Shown here piece by piece: positions 54,889 through 63,910 of a stretch of 64,000 nt of DNA. This DNA comes from Barnesiella sp. WM24 (GTDB lineage: Bacteria > Bacteroidota > Bacteroidia > Bacteroidales > Muribaculaceae). Position 1 is the first letter of the stretch. Each line of letters starts with the position of its first letter. The notes below the pieces were generated by a model. It had not been told where the DNA came from and searched no databases. It saw nothing but the letters and a program-made list of their open reading frames with translations. The stretch is taken from assembly GCF_004570975.1 (NCBI RefSeq), contig NZ_SPPC01000013.1, positions 37,636 through 101,635 on the forward strand. The letters run 5' to 3'. The translations under genes were made by a program, and so were the position numbers.

Positions 54889-55746
54889 ATGAAATCATAT
54901 CACAACCTGCTCCTGCTCGGAGCCGCTGCAATGATGGCAGCATGCTCATCGGACAATGCGCCCGATGTTAACAAAGACAATGAGATAGCATTTATATGCG
55001 ATTACGAAAACTCATCACGCGCCACTGATAGTAACTTTGAGAGCAACGACCGCATAGGCATCTATATGGTAGCCGAAGGAAACACACTGCAAGTGGGCGG
55101 AAACGAACTTAACAACGAGCCGTTCACCTTCAACGGCACAGAGTGGAAAGCGGCGCGAAAGGCTTACTGGAACGAAGGCAAGCACACAGTCTACGCCTAC
55201 TATCCTTATTCAAAAACGGTAGATGACACCGAGGACTATACATTCACTGTCGCCACCGACCAGTCAACCCACGAGGGCTATACCGCATCAGACTTTGTGT
55301 GGAGCAGCAAGGAGGATGTAGAGGCATCGGCATCGCCCGTGAAACTCACATTCGCCCACCGCATGAGCAAGGCGATAATAAAGCTTGAGAAGAGCGAGGA
55401 TTACGAGGGGGAAATACCCTCCGACTGTCAGGTTTATGTCCACAACACCGTAGCCACCGCGTCAATCGACCTGTCGACGGGCGGTGTGTCAAAAGACCCC
55501 TATGCCGAGACCGCATCGATACAGGCTCAGAAAATCACCGACACGGAATTTCAGGCTATTGTGGTGCCGCAGAATATCGAGTCGCGCCGTCCGCTCGTAG
55601 AGGTTGTCACCCAGGGTGTCAGCTACCTCATGGAGGGCCGGCTTTCGTTCAGGCAGGGCTATAGCCACACTATCGTGGTGACTCTCAGCAAGAATCCTTC
55701 ACAGACAAAGATTGAAATAGGCGGCTCGATAGGCGGCTGGAACTGA
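54889..55746 (+). CDS. Fimbrillin-like lipoprotein
   Basis: A 285-residue lipoprotein (lipobox MAAC, Cys19, then SSDN) of the Mfa-like_1/fimbrillin family. It corresponds to the N-terminal domain of the three large proteins upstream without their other domains (SRATDSNFESNDRIGIYMV, VYAYYPYSK, FAHRMSKAIIKL, IVVPQNIE). Fimbrillins polymerise or act as tip/anchor subunits of type V pili; a lone copy in an operon with fimbrillin-headed proteases suggests an accessory or assembly partner. Seven bases after the third large gene. Confidence 0.82.
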   Translation: MKSYHNLLLLGAAAMMAACSSDNAPDVNKDNEIAFICDYENSSRATDSNFESNDRIGIYMVAEGNTLQVGGNELNNEPFTFNGTEWKAARKAYWNEGKHTVYAYYPYSKTVDDTEDYTFTVATDQSTHEGYTASDFVWSSKEDVEASASPVKLTFAHRMSKAIIKLEKSEDYEGEIPSDCQVYVHNTVATASIDLSTGGVSKDPYAETASIQAQKITDTEFQAIVVPQNIESRRPLVEVVTQGVSYLMEGRLSFRQGYSHTIVVTLSKNPSQTKIEIGGSIGGWN

Positions 55747-55759
55747 TAACTCAAATATT

Positions 55760-56968
55760 ATGAATAAACTCACCACACTTGTATGTCTCTTTGCAGCGGG
55801 TATCGGCACTCTTTCTGCCGCCACCCGCTACAAAGGCGACTTCAACAATGACGGAAAGGTGGATCTCGCCGACATGGTTGTGCTCGCAAAGGCTATCAAC
55901 GAGGAGAAGACCGACCGGTCGCTCCATGACCTTAATGCCTCAGGCTCCGTCGATGACGCTGACCTGCATTGGCTCGCCGACCTGATTATATCGGGGAAAC
56001 TCATCGAGGATGTCGGAATAAATATCGGCATAGGAGGATGGGATGACGGAGGTGAAGACTTCGGGGGCACTGTGGGCGCTGCCTACAGCCGTGCCGCAGG
56101 CGCGCAGGGATTTACCTTTTTTGCTGAAAGTCCGAGATATGACTACAGTAATAATGTGACATACGTCGACTTCGGGCTTAAATCTGATTCGGAATCGGGC
56201 AATATCTGCGCCATCTGCTTCAAACTGCGTGTCCCTGACGCTGACTTTCCGGATGGGGACTTTGTAGAGCTTTACGAGGCAGCAGTGGCGGGTCACGGCA
56301 TATATGGCAAACCCGTAATCGAAAGCCGCTCTCCTGAAGAGAAGGAATTGCGTTTCATCGTGTTTTCACCCTCTCTTGACGCCATTGCCGATGACTCGGC
56401 GCCGATAGGACGCCTGAAATACAACCTCCCGGAAAGCAAGCCGGGAAGCTTCACAATCACGGAGAGCCACGCGATAGTCAAGGGGAGCGACAACGTATGG
56501 GAAATTGATGGTAGTGGCAATAACTTTGCCGACATGTGCTACCGCCCCTTGTCATCAATATCAATCGAGCATGACGGGACTGAGGAAATAGCCGTGGGCG
56601 AGCAAAAAGAGCTCCGGGTAATCTTCAATCCGGATGACGCTACCGACAAATCAGTCGAGTGGAGCAGTGACAACACTGATGTCGCCACAGTCGATAACTC
56701 CGGCGTGGTCACAGTCAACGATAAAGGCACGGCGACAATAACCGTCAGGACTCTTGACGGCAGCAACCTTGAGGCAAGCTGCATGATACAGGGCGTGACA
56801 AATACATCCGGCATCATGGATGCCGAGTCAGACGTAACGGCTGTCGACATTTATTCGGCGAAAGGCATTCTGCTACGTAAAGCAGTGGATAAGGATGAGG
56901 TCAACTCGCTGCCCGCAGGGCTTTATATACTGCGTAGCGGAACAAAATCATATAAAGTCGTGAAATAA
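55760..56968 (+). CDS. Dockerin + cohesin-like + Ig-like secreted protein with sorting-type tail
   Basis: A 402-residue secreted protein with signal peptide (about 1-20, cleavage after LSAA). Residues 25-80 form a type-I dockerin with two calcium loops (DFNNDGKVDLADMVVLAKAI and DLNASGSVDDADLHWLADLI). A beta-rich middle (about 110-265; FGLKSDSESGNICAICFKL) could be a cohesin-like sandwich. A Big_2 Ig-like domain follows (about 268-345; VEWSSDNTDVATVDNSGVVT), then a tail IYSAKGILLRKAV ... LPAGLYILRSGTKSYKVVK of the type IX sorting kind, similar to the tail of the response-regulator fusion. Dockerins bind cohesins, so this may scaffold surface complexes. Last gene of the operon. Confidence 0.8.
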   Translation: MNKLTTLVCLFAAGIGTLSAATRYKGDFNNDGKVDLADMVVLAKAINEEKTDRSLHDLNASGSVDDADLHWLADLIISGKLIEDVGINIGIGGWDDGGEDFGGTVGAAYSRAAGAQGFTFFAESPRYDYSNNVTYVDFGLKSDSESGNICAICFKLRVPDADFPDGDFVELYEAAVAGHGIYGKPVIESRSPEEKELRFIVFSPSLDAIADDSAPIGRLKYNLPESKPGSFTITESHAIVKGSDNVWEIDGSGNNFADMCYRPLSSISIEHDGTEEIAVGEQKELRVIFNPDDATDKSVEWSSDNTDVATVDNSGVVTVNDKGTATITVRTLDGSNLEASCMIQGVTNTSGIMDAESDVTAVDIYSAKGILLRKAVDKDEVNSLPAGLYILRSGTKSYKVVK

Positions 56969-57002
56969 CATCTCGAAGATAACCTCAAAGCCCATTGAGA
57001 GT

Positions 57003-57056
57003 AGTGGAAGACTTCGTCGGTCGCTGTCGCGGCCGGCTCAAGTCTTCCACTTTTTT
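57003..57056 (+). terminator. Intrinsic terminator of the surface operon
   Basis: Positions 57003-57013 pair perfectly with 57041-57051, with GC-rich inner sequence and six T at the end. The remaining 367-base gap to 57335 is AT-rich and otherwise holds only the promoter below. Confidence 0.85.
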
Positions 57057-57271
57057 ATCGGCGTGCCGAGGGGATTATGATTTAATCTGATTTCAATGAT
57101 TATTTTTACAAAAAATACAATATATTTCACAAATTCATACAATATTTGATTTTATCCTTATCGAGGCTTAAACATTACATTTTGTCAACGATTTATCGCA
57201 CACTATTATAAATGATGTGCAATAATGACATTTTTAGCACAAAATGAAAACTCATTTATAAAAAGATTGTT

Positions 57272-57279
57272 TATCTTTG
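57272..57279 (+). promoter_or_regulatory. -7 promoter box of the XRE-cupin operon
   Basis: TATCTTTG, exact consensus match, 56 bases before the start codon. No strong -33 element seen. Confidence 0.55.
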
Positions 57280-57335
57280 CGTACAAGCGAAAGTTAAAAT
57301 TATCAACTATTACGAAATTTATCTAAGGTATATAT

Positions 57336-57887
57336 ATGGATCATATAAAACAAGTCGCCAAAAGAATGAGAGGGCTGCGCGATGCTGTCGACATGACGGT
57401 CGAGGAAATGGCAGCGGAGTGTGAAATAGATATCGAGCTGCTCAAGGCATATGAGAGCGGCACCACCGACATACCTGTCAGCTTCCTTCATCGCCTCGCC
57501 ACTACCTTCGGCGTAGAGCTGACCGCCCTGCTCTTCGGGGAGGAGCCGAAGATGAACTCTTATTATGTGACACGCTCAGGCAACGGAGTGAAGGTAGAGC
57601 GCACCAAGGCATACAGCTACCAGGATCTTGCGGCAGGATTTCAGCGCAGAATCATGGCTCCGTTCATAGTGACCGTGGAGCCTGTCGCACATGACACTCA
57701 GATGACACTTAACACCCATGACGGTCAGGAGTTCAACTATGTGCTTGAAGGCGAGCTTGAAATATCGGTTGCCGGCAAGGTAATCACTCTGCACGAGGGC
57801 GACAGCATAATGTTTGACGCCCGCCGACAGCATGGATTGCGCGCGCTCGGCGACAAGGCGGTGAAGCTTATCGCGATAATATCCTGA
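57336..57887 (+). CDS. XRE-family regulator with C-terminal cupin sensor
   Basis: A 183-residue regulator. HTH_3 domain at about 5-65 (TVEEMAAECEIDIELLKAYE) and a cupin 2 domain at about 105-180 (HDGQEFNYVLEGELEISVAG, EGDSIMFDARRQHG). The cupin is expected to bind a small effector, by context perhaps an acyl or acyl-CoA compound handled by the following synthetase. Heads an apparent operon with the acyl-CoA synthetase 46 bases downstream. Confidence 0.9.
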   Translation: MDHIKQVAKRMRGLRDAVDMTVEEMAAECEIDIELLKAYESGTTDIPVSFLHRLATTFGVELTALLFGEEPKMNSYYVTRSGNGVKVERTKAYSYQDLAAGFQRRIMAPFIVTVEPVAHDTQMTLNTHDGQEFNYVLEGELEISVAGKVITLHEGDSIMFDARRQHGLRALGDKAVKLIAIIS

Positions 57888-57933
57888 CGATACACGAAGA
57901 TATCTACTACTACAGTCTATAAATTACAGCACT

Positions 57934-59601
57934 ATGCTTGAAAAATTTCTTGATAAGACCAAATTTGAGTCCTATGAGGACTTTATGGAAAATTTCCACG
58001 TGAATGTGCCGGAAGATTTCAATTTCGGCTATGACGTGGTTGATGCATGGGCAGAGAAAGAGCCCGATAAACGCGCCCTGCTATGGACCAATGACAAGGG
58101 CGAGAAAATCCAGTTTACATTTGCCGACATAAAGCGCGAGAGCGACAAGACGGCATCGTTTCTACAGTCGCTCGGCATAGGCCGCGGCGACATGGTGATG
58201 CTCATCCTGAAGCGCCATTATCAATTCTGGTTCTCCATCATAGCGCTCCATAAACTCGGAGCCACAGTCATCCCCGCTACCCATCTTCTTACAGAAAAAG
58301 ATATCGTATACCGGTGTAAGATGGCAGGCATAAAAGCAATCATCTGCACCGGCGACAAGGTGGTTGTCGACCATATCGAGAAAGCGATGCCCTCATGCCC
58401 GACCGTGAAGGCACTCGTGTCGACAGGACCTCTGGTGCCGGAGGGATGGTATGACTTCAACAAGTCAATCGACGAGGCAAAACCGTTTGTGCGTCCCGAG
58501 AAGGTCAACAGCAACGACGACATCTCACTGTTGTATTTCACGTCGGGCACCACCGGAGAGCCGAAGATGGTGGCTCACGTCTTCACATATCCGCTCGGTC
58601 ATATAATCACGGCAAGCTACTGGCATAATCTGTCGGAAGACAGTCTGCATCTTACACTTGCCGACACAGGCTGGGGCAAGGCTGTGTGGGGCAAGCTTTA
58701 CGGACAATGGATTGCCGGGGCAAACGTGTTTGTCTATGACTTCGAGAAGTTTGAGCCGGTGGATGTGCTGCATATGATTCATAACTACGGCATCACTTCA
58801 TTCTGTGCGCCGCCTACCGTGTTCAGGTTTCTCATACGCGAAGACCTGTCAAAATTTGACCTGTCCACTCTCAAATACTGCACTATCGCAGGCGAGGCGC
58901 TAAATCCGAAAGTATATGAAGAATGGCTGCGTCTCACCGGCATAAAGCTGATGGAAGGCTTCGGACAGACCGAGACCACGCTTACCATAGCCACCTATCC
59001 ATGGCTTGAACCCAAGCCTGGCTCGATGGGCAAGAAAGGTCCGCAATATGACATTGACCTTATAGCCCCCGACGGACGCCCCGTGGAGGATGGCGAACAG
59101 GGTGAAATCGTCGTGCGCACTCACGGTAAAAAGCCGCTCGGACTGTTTAAGGAATATCTCCACGACCCCGAGCTGACCCATGCCGCATATCATGACGACA
59201 TATATCACACGGGCGACGTGGCATGGCGCGATGAAGACGGTTACTTCTGGTTTGTCGGCAGGACCGACGATGTGATAAAGTCATCAGGCTACCGAATCGG
59301 CCCGTTTGAAGTGGAGAGCGCGCTTATGACCCATCCTGCCGTCGTGGAATGTGCCATAACCGGAGTACCCGACGAGATACGCGGTCAGGTCGTGAAAGCG
59401 ACAATCGTGCTTGCCAAAGACTATCTTGAACGCGCCGAACACTCGGCAGAGGACCTTATAAAAGAGATCCAGAATCACGTGAAACGCGTCACCGCGCCTT
59501 ATAAATACCCGCGTATCGTGGAATTTGTCAAGGAACTGCCCAAGACTATAAGCGGAAAAATCAGGCGTGTGGCTATACGAGACAACAATAAAGAAAAATA
59601 A
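57934..59601 (+). CDS. AMP-forming acyl-CoA synthetase (medium-chain/acetyl-CoA synthetase-like)
   Basis: A 555-residue ANL-superfamily enzyme that activates a carboxylic acid with ATP and CoA. P-loop-like motif YFTSGTTGEPKMVAH (about residue 200), MEGFGQTETT (about 350), HTGDVAWRDEDGYFWFVGRTDDVIKSSGYRIGPFEVE (about 428-465, given here as the A7-A8 motifs) and the catalytic lysine in PKTISGKIRR near the end. Paired with an XRE-cupin regulator as often in Bacteroidales. The acid chain length is not evident; fatty or branched-chain acids are possible. Confidence 0.9.
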   Translation: MLEKFLDKTKFESYEDFMENFHVNVPEDFNFGYDVVDAWAEKEPDKRALLWTNDKGEKIQFTFADIKRESDKTASFLQSLGIGRGDMVMLILKRHYQFWFSIIALHKLGATVIPATHLLTEKDIVYRCKMAGIKAIICTGDKVVVDHIEKAMPSCPTVKALVSTGPLVPEGWYDFNKSIDEAKPFVRPEKVNSNDDISLLYFTSGTTGEPKMVAHVFTYPLGHIITASYWHNLSEDSLHLTLADTGWGKAVWGKLYGQWIAGANVFVYDFEKFEPVDVLHMIHNYGITSFCAPPTVFRFLIREDLSKFDLSTLKYCTIAGEALNPKVYEEWLRLTGIKLMEGFGQTETTLTIATYPWLEPKPGSMGKKGPQYDIDLIAPDGRPVEDGEQGEIVVRTHGKKPLGLFKEYLHDPELTHAAYHDDIYHTGDVAWRDEDGYFWFVGRTDDVIKSSGYRIGPFEVESALMTHPAVVECAITGVPDEIRGQVVKATIVLAKDYLERAEHSAEDLIKEIQNHVKRVTAPYKYPRIVEFVKELPKTISGKIRRVAIRDNNKEK

Positions 59602-59615
59602 TCGTTTTCTTATAT

Positions 59616-60704
59616 ATGTCACGACACGCTTATAAACGCATAGCCATAAAAATAGGCTCCAATGTGCTCACCCGCCCCGACGGCACCCTTGACATCACCC
59701 GCATGTCGGCTCTTGTCGACCAGATAGCCGAGCTTCACCGCAAAGGCATAAGGGTCATCATGATTTCATCGGGCGCTGTCGCGTCAGGGCGAAGCGAGCT
59801 TCACCTTGGCGACAGGCTTGACTCGGTATCGGCGCGACAGCTCTATTCGGCGGTAGGACAGGCAAAGCTTATCAACCGCTACTATGAACTGTTTCGCGAC
59901 CACGGCATAGCCTGCGGACAGGTTTTGACAACAAAAGAGAATTTCTCCACACGCCGCCACTACCTGAACCAGAAGCACTGTATGGAAGTGATGCTCGCCA
60001 ATAATGTCATTCCTATTGTCAATGAAAATGACACTGTGTCGGTGACTGAGCTTATGTTTACCGACAATGACGAGCTGTCAGGGCTCATCGCTTCGATGAT
60101 GAACATGCAGGCTCTTATAATACTCAGCAATATTGACGGAGTATATGACGGAGACCCGTCAATCCCGGGCACCCGTCTCATCACCGATATCAGGGAAAAT
60201 GATGACGCCTCAGGCGGCATAACCGAATCGCGTTCTTCCCTTGGAAGGGGTGGAATGGCGACAAAATACCGCATAGCCACTAAAGTGGCGGCTGAAGGGA
60301 CCGCGGTCATCATTGCCAACGGCAAGAGAGAAAATGTGCTTATCGACCTCCTGACTCCGGAGAAGGATGTGCCACACACCCTTTTCCATCCGTCGCCGGA
60401 AGCCGCTTCCGGTCTAAAAAAATGGATAGCCCACAGCGAAGACTTCGCCAAGGGAAATATCATTGTCAACGACGGTGCGGCTGAAGCCATCCTCTCGCCG
60501 GTAAGAGCAAGCCTGCTGCCTGTAGGGGTAACTTCTATTGACGGAAACTTCGAGGAGGGCGACATTGTCAGCGTGAGCCGCGCCGACGGTAAAATCATCG
60601 CCTGGGGCAGAATAGGCTATAATGTCGATGATGCCCGCAGAGTAGCCGGCGAACGTGAGGCAAGACCTCTCATTCACAGCGACTACCTTTATATCGATTT
60701 ATAA
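59616..60704 (+). CDS. proB: Glutamate 5-kinase
   Basis: First enzyme of proline synthesis (ATP + glutamate to glutamyl-5-phosphate), 362 residues as expected for a kinase with a C-terminal PUA domain. Motifs: AIKIGSNVLT at the start, MISSGAVASGRSEL, VNENDTVSV, SNIDGVYDGDPS, GRGGMATKYRIATKVAAEGT and a PUA part from about 275. It is 14 bases after the synthetase and is followed by a small secreted-protein gene and proA. Confidence 0.96.
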   Translation: MSRHAYKRIAIKIGSNVLTRPDGTLDITRMSALVDQIAELHRKGIRVIMISSGAVASGRSELHLGDRLDSVSARQLYSAVGQAKLINRYYELFRDHGIACGQVLTTKENFSTRRHYLNQKHCMEVMLANNVIPIVNENDTVSVTELMFTDNDELSGLIASMMNMQALIILSNIDGVYDGDPSIPGTRLITDIRENDDASGGITESRSSLGRGGMATKYRIATKVAAEGTAVIIANGKRENVLIDLLTPEKDVPHTLFHPSPEAASGLKKWIAHSEDFAKGNIIVNDGAAEAILSPVRASLLPVGVTSIDGNFEEGDIVSVSRADGKIIAWGRIGYNVDDARRVAGEREARPLIHSDYLYIDL

Positions 60705-60723
60705 TAACAACACTTACTAATAA

Positions 60724-61269
60724 ATGAAACGCTTATCACTTATCATGATTGCGCTGACAATGTTGTCGGCTGTGGCATTTGCCACTGAAAAACTCACTGA
60801 AGTAAACGGAGTGAAATTTGGATGGAAATTTGACCGCTGCGACCTCGCACTAAGCAATGTGGAGAACAAGCAGACCCGCACAGATGGGGAAGAGACAAAA
60901 ATATCTTACGGACCGGCAGTGTGGGGACATATCGAATGGACCGGCAGCGTGCTTGACTTCTATCGCGACAAGCTATATCAGATTGGTTTTTACAAAACAT
61001 CAGCCACCGACGACATGACCACCTACGAGCAGACCAAGACAAGGCTCTCAGCCGCTTATGGCAAATATGCCCAGCTGAAAGGAGAGGATGAAAAACTGAT
61101 GTGGCGCGCACGCAACGGCAATCTTGCAGTGCTGCAATACGCGGAAGAAACCACTCCCGACGGCAAAAAGCAGTATTCAACCTACCTGTTTTTTGTTGAC
61201 CACAAGGAAGTGCTCAAGAAAGCCAAAAATGTAGAAAATGAGCTTCGCGAGCTCATGTATGGTAAATAA
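60724..61269 (+). CDS. Unknown secreted protein between proB and proA
   Basis: A 181-residue protein with a signal peptide (MKRLSLIMIALTMLSAVAFA, cleavage after residue 20). Mature part includes VNGVKFGWKFDRCDLAL and a helical end (KEVLKKAKNVENELREL). No recognised domain. It lies 19 bases after proB and 3 bases before proA, so it is co-transcribed, although a periplasmic role in proline synthesis is not obvious. Confidence 0.75.
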   Translation: MKRLSLIMIALTMLSAVAFATEKLTEVNGVKFGWKFDRCDLALSNVENKQTRTDGEETKISYGPAVWGHIEWTGSVLDFYRDKLYQIGFYKTSATDDMTTYEQTKTRLSAAYGKYAQLKGEDEKLMWRARNGNLAVLQYAEETTPDGKKQYSTYLFFVDHKEVLKKAKNVENELRELMYGK

Positions 61270-61272
61270 GTC

Positions 61273-62517
61273 ATGGCTAATATAACACCTATGCTGGAAG
61301 CATCACGGCGGGCTTCACGCGAAATTGCCCTCAGGTCACCTGAGGAAACAAACTCTCTGCTGCTGATGCTTGCCGACGCTACAGAAGCGGCAATCCCCGA
61401 CATACTCCGGGCAAACGAAAAAGACCTTGCCCGAATGTCGCCTGACAATCCTAAACGCGACAGGCTTCAGCTTACAGAGTCACGCATAAGGGACATCGCT
61501 TCCGACATGCGTTCAGTAGCTTCGCTACCCTCCCCTCTTGGAATATCGCTGAGTAAAACCACACGGCCAAATGGCATGACTATCGAAAAAGTCACAGTGC
61601 CGTTTGGTGTCATCGGCATCATCTATGAAGCGAGACCCAATGTAACGTTTGACGTGTTTTCGCTATGTGTCAAAGCAGGCAGCGCATGTATCCTTAAAGG
61701 AGGCAGTGACGCGCAAGCTACCAACGAGTGTACAGTTGCGCTCTTGCAGCGTCTGCTCACAGAGAACGGATGGAATGAATACTGCGTGACACTGCTCCCA
61801 AACAATCATGAGACCACGACAGAGATGCTTCATGCCACAGGTTATGTCGACCTTATAATACCGCGCGGTTCTAAAAAGCTCATAGAGTATGTGCGCGACA
61901 ACGCACGCGTACCCGTAATCGAGACAGGCGCCGGAGTATGTCACACATATGTCCACACCTCGGCAAATCTAGATATCGCACGTGACATCGTATTTAATGC
62001 CAAGACACGACGCGTGAGCGTATGTAACGCGCTTGACACCCTCGTTATTGACGCGGCATTGCTCAGCCAGCTCCCTTACATATGCTCTCCGCTGTCAGAA
62101 AAGCATGTGGAGATATATGCTGATGAAGCTTCCTACTCGGTGCTTGACGGTATATACCCCTACCTGCACCGTGCAACAGAGGATGATTTCGGCAGGGAAT
62201 GGCTTGATTATAAAATGTCGGTCAAGGCGGTTGACGGCTTAAATGAAGCCATAAAATTCATCGACAGCCACACATCACGCCACAGCGAGTGTATCGTAGC
62301 TGAAGACAAAGCCGCCCAACAGGCATTTCTCAAGGAGATAGACGCCGCATGTGTCTATGTCAACGTGTCGACCGCGTTTACCGACGGAGGGCAGTTTGGA
62401 TTCGGAGCCGAGATTGGTATCTCCACCCAGAAACTGCATGCCCGCGGACCTATGGCACTTCCGGAAATCACGACTTACAAATATATCGTGACAGGCAACG
62501 GACAGACCCGCAGCTAA
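61273..62517 (+). CDS. proA: Glutamate-5-semialdehyde dehydrogenase (gamma-glutamyl phosphate reductase)
   Basis: Second enzyme of proline synthesis, reducing glutamyl-5-phosphate with NADPH; 414 residues, family usual length. Motifs: PFGVIGIIYEARPNVTFDV, SACILKGGSDAQATN, and the catalytic cysteine in RRVSVCNALDTLVID near residue 255. The C-terminus contains GFGAEIGISTQKLHARGPM, the family signature. Its stop overlaps the stop of the convergent methyltransferase gene by four bases. proC is not in the window. Confidence 0.96.
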   Translation: MANITPMLEASRRASREIALRSPEETNSLLLMLADATEAAIPDILRANEKDLARMSPDNPKRDRLQLTESRIRDIASDMRSVASLPSPLGISLSKTTRPNGMTIEKVTVPFGVIGIIYEARPNVTFDVFSLCVKAGSACILKGGSDAQATNECTVALLQRLLTENGWNEYCVTLLPNNHETTTEMLHATGYVDLIIPRGSKKLIEYVRDNARVPVIETGAGVCHTYVHTSANLDIARDIVFNAKTRRVSVCNALDTLVIDAALLSQLPYICSPLSEKHVEIYADEASYSVLDGIYPYLHRATEDDFGREWLDYKMSVKAVDGLNEAIKFIDSHTSRHSECIVAEDKAAQQAFLKEIDAACVYVNVSTAFTDGGQFGFGAEIGISTQKLHARGPMALPEITTYKYIVTGNGQTRS

Positions 62518-63836
62518 ACTATACTTACCGGATTCTGCGGCAAGCGTGACGAGAGAATACGCCACTGCTGCGGATAAAGATTATTGGCGCGCCGCCCGAG
62601 ATTTTTCACAAATCCGAGCGGTGTGCCTTTATATGTAAGAAGCACATAACCGACAGGAGCGTCCTCAATTGTCACAGCCTCACGCCTCAGATATGCTATT
62701 GCCGTGTCATAACCGACCTCGCTGACAGCAAAGGCATCGCGATTCAACCCACGGCTCATGGCAAGCGACTGGGCAGGCAATATATCCTTACCCTTTATAT
62801 GCCCCACCTCAATTCCGCGATGTATTACGTCAAGAGTCTTTTCTATACGCGCGACATCATGCGCCAGCGGAAACGCCACAATCCTGTCTCCTTCGACCAT
62901 CCACCGGTATTTCTCAGGATTCAATATACGTGACTTACACTCGGAGGAAACCGCACCTTGCTTTACTGCTCCTGAAATCTTGCCGCCTGCCGCAACACAT
63001 CCCCCTTTTCTGATAACAGCCACAGTCAGTCCCTCTCCCTTCACCCTGCCGGGCAAAAAGTGATAACAACCGTCACGATATACTATCCCCCAATCAGCAG
63101 GGAAGGACAGCTCGACTATCTCCGCATCGTATTCGGAAAGAATCCACCTTACCATATCCTCATTCTCCTCGCGGTTGAACGTGCAGGTGGAATAAATAAA
63201 GATTCCTCCTCCGCGCAAAGCACCCCACAGATTATCGACAATCTCCTTCTGCCTGGACGCACACTCTGCGACAAGCGACGGCGACCACTGCGCGACAGCC
63301 TCGGGGTCCTTTCTGAACATTCCTTCACCCGAACATGGCACATCGGCGGCAATTACGTCAAATTCGCCATTTAGCTTGCGAAATTTGCGCGTATCGCCCT
63401 TCGACACCATAATACCCTCATAACCCCACTTAACAAGATTCTCACGCAAAATTTCAGCGCGCAAAGGGACATACTCATTTGCCACCACAAGCGAACCCTC
63501 AGGAAGCGCGTCTATAGCTGCAGTCGTCTTGCCCCCCGGAGCAGCACAGGCATCAAGATACCTCACAGGGCGAGATTGCTCCACGACATGACTTATTATG
63601 TAATCATAAACCATAGAGGAGGCATCCTGCACATAATATTTACCCTGATGCAATGCCGGGTCAAAAGTAAACGGGACACGCTCCGCAAGATACCGCCCCC
63701 TGTCACACCAGGGAACCGGCTCCCCGTCAGGAACGGAATCCACCTTTGCTTTATTAAATCTTACGCTTACTGTCGGCTCTCCTTCAAGAGCCTCTGCAAG
63801 ACCGTCAAAATCGGTTTTAAATCCGGCAGGTAACAT
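62514..63836 (-). CDS. RsmB/RsmF-type rRNA m5C methyltransferase (NOL1/NOP2/Sun family)
   Basis: SAM-dependent RNA cytosine-C5 methyltransferase of 440 residues from ATG 63836 (MLPAGFKTDFDGLAEAL); an ATG 54 bases further upstream adds an unrelated stretch. Motifs: LDACAAPGGKTTAAIDAL (SAM site), ADVPCSGEGMFRKDPEA with one catalytic Cys, and STCTFNREENE with the second. The C-terminal region (about 300-440) matches the RsmF accessory/PUA-like part, so 16S rRNA is the likely target. Adjacent to the rrn operon but transcribed in the same leftward direction as the 5S gene. Confidence 0.92.
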   Translation of the reverse strand: MLPAGFKTDFDGLAEALEGEPTVSVRFNKAKVDSVPDGEPVPWCDRGRYLAERVPFTFDPALHQGKYYVQDASSMVYDYIISHVVEQSRPVRYLDACAAPGGKTTAAIDALPEGSLVVANEYVPLRAEILRENLVKWGYEGIMVSKGDTRKFRKLNGEFDVIAADVPCSGEGMFRKDPEAVAQWSPSLVAECASRQKEIVDNLWGALRGGGIFIYSTCTFNREENEDMVRWILSEYDAEIVELSFPADWGIVYRDGCYHFLPGRVKGEGLTVAVIRKGGCVAAGGKISGAVKQGAVSSECKSRILNPEKYRWMVEGDRIVAFPLAHDVARIEKTLDVIHRGIEVGHIKGKDILPAQSLAMSRGLNRDAFAVSEVGYDTAIAYLRREAVTIEDAPVGYVLLTYKGTPLGFVKNLGRRANNLYPQQWRILSSRLPQNPVSIV

Positions 63837-63872
63837 AATGATGTAATTACAATAATCGGTTGGGGTATGGGT

Positions 63873-63907
63873 AAAAAAAAGAGGCTGCAAGGGTTGCTTG
63901 CAGCCTC
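63873..63907 (-). terminator. rrn operon terminator
   Basis: On the minus strand, a perfect 10-bp stem (63907-63898 with 63890-63881, 7-base loop) is followed by eight T (63880-63873): a classic intrinsic terminator just after the 5S gene. The methyltransferase start lies 37 bases further. Confidence 0.92.
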
Positions 63908-63910
63908 GAA

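Noticed and set aside
57003..57056. Invertible element or small RNA at the end of the surface operon
   Set aside because: A single perfect stem with T6 right after the last gene is sufficiently explained as an intrinsic terminator.
59784..60598. Minus-strand open frames of 64 and 212 codons within proB
   Set aside because: Antisense shadows of a highly conserved enzyme gene.
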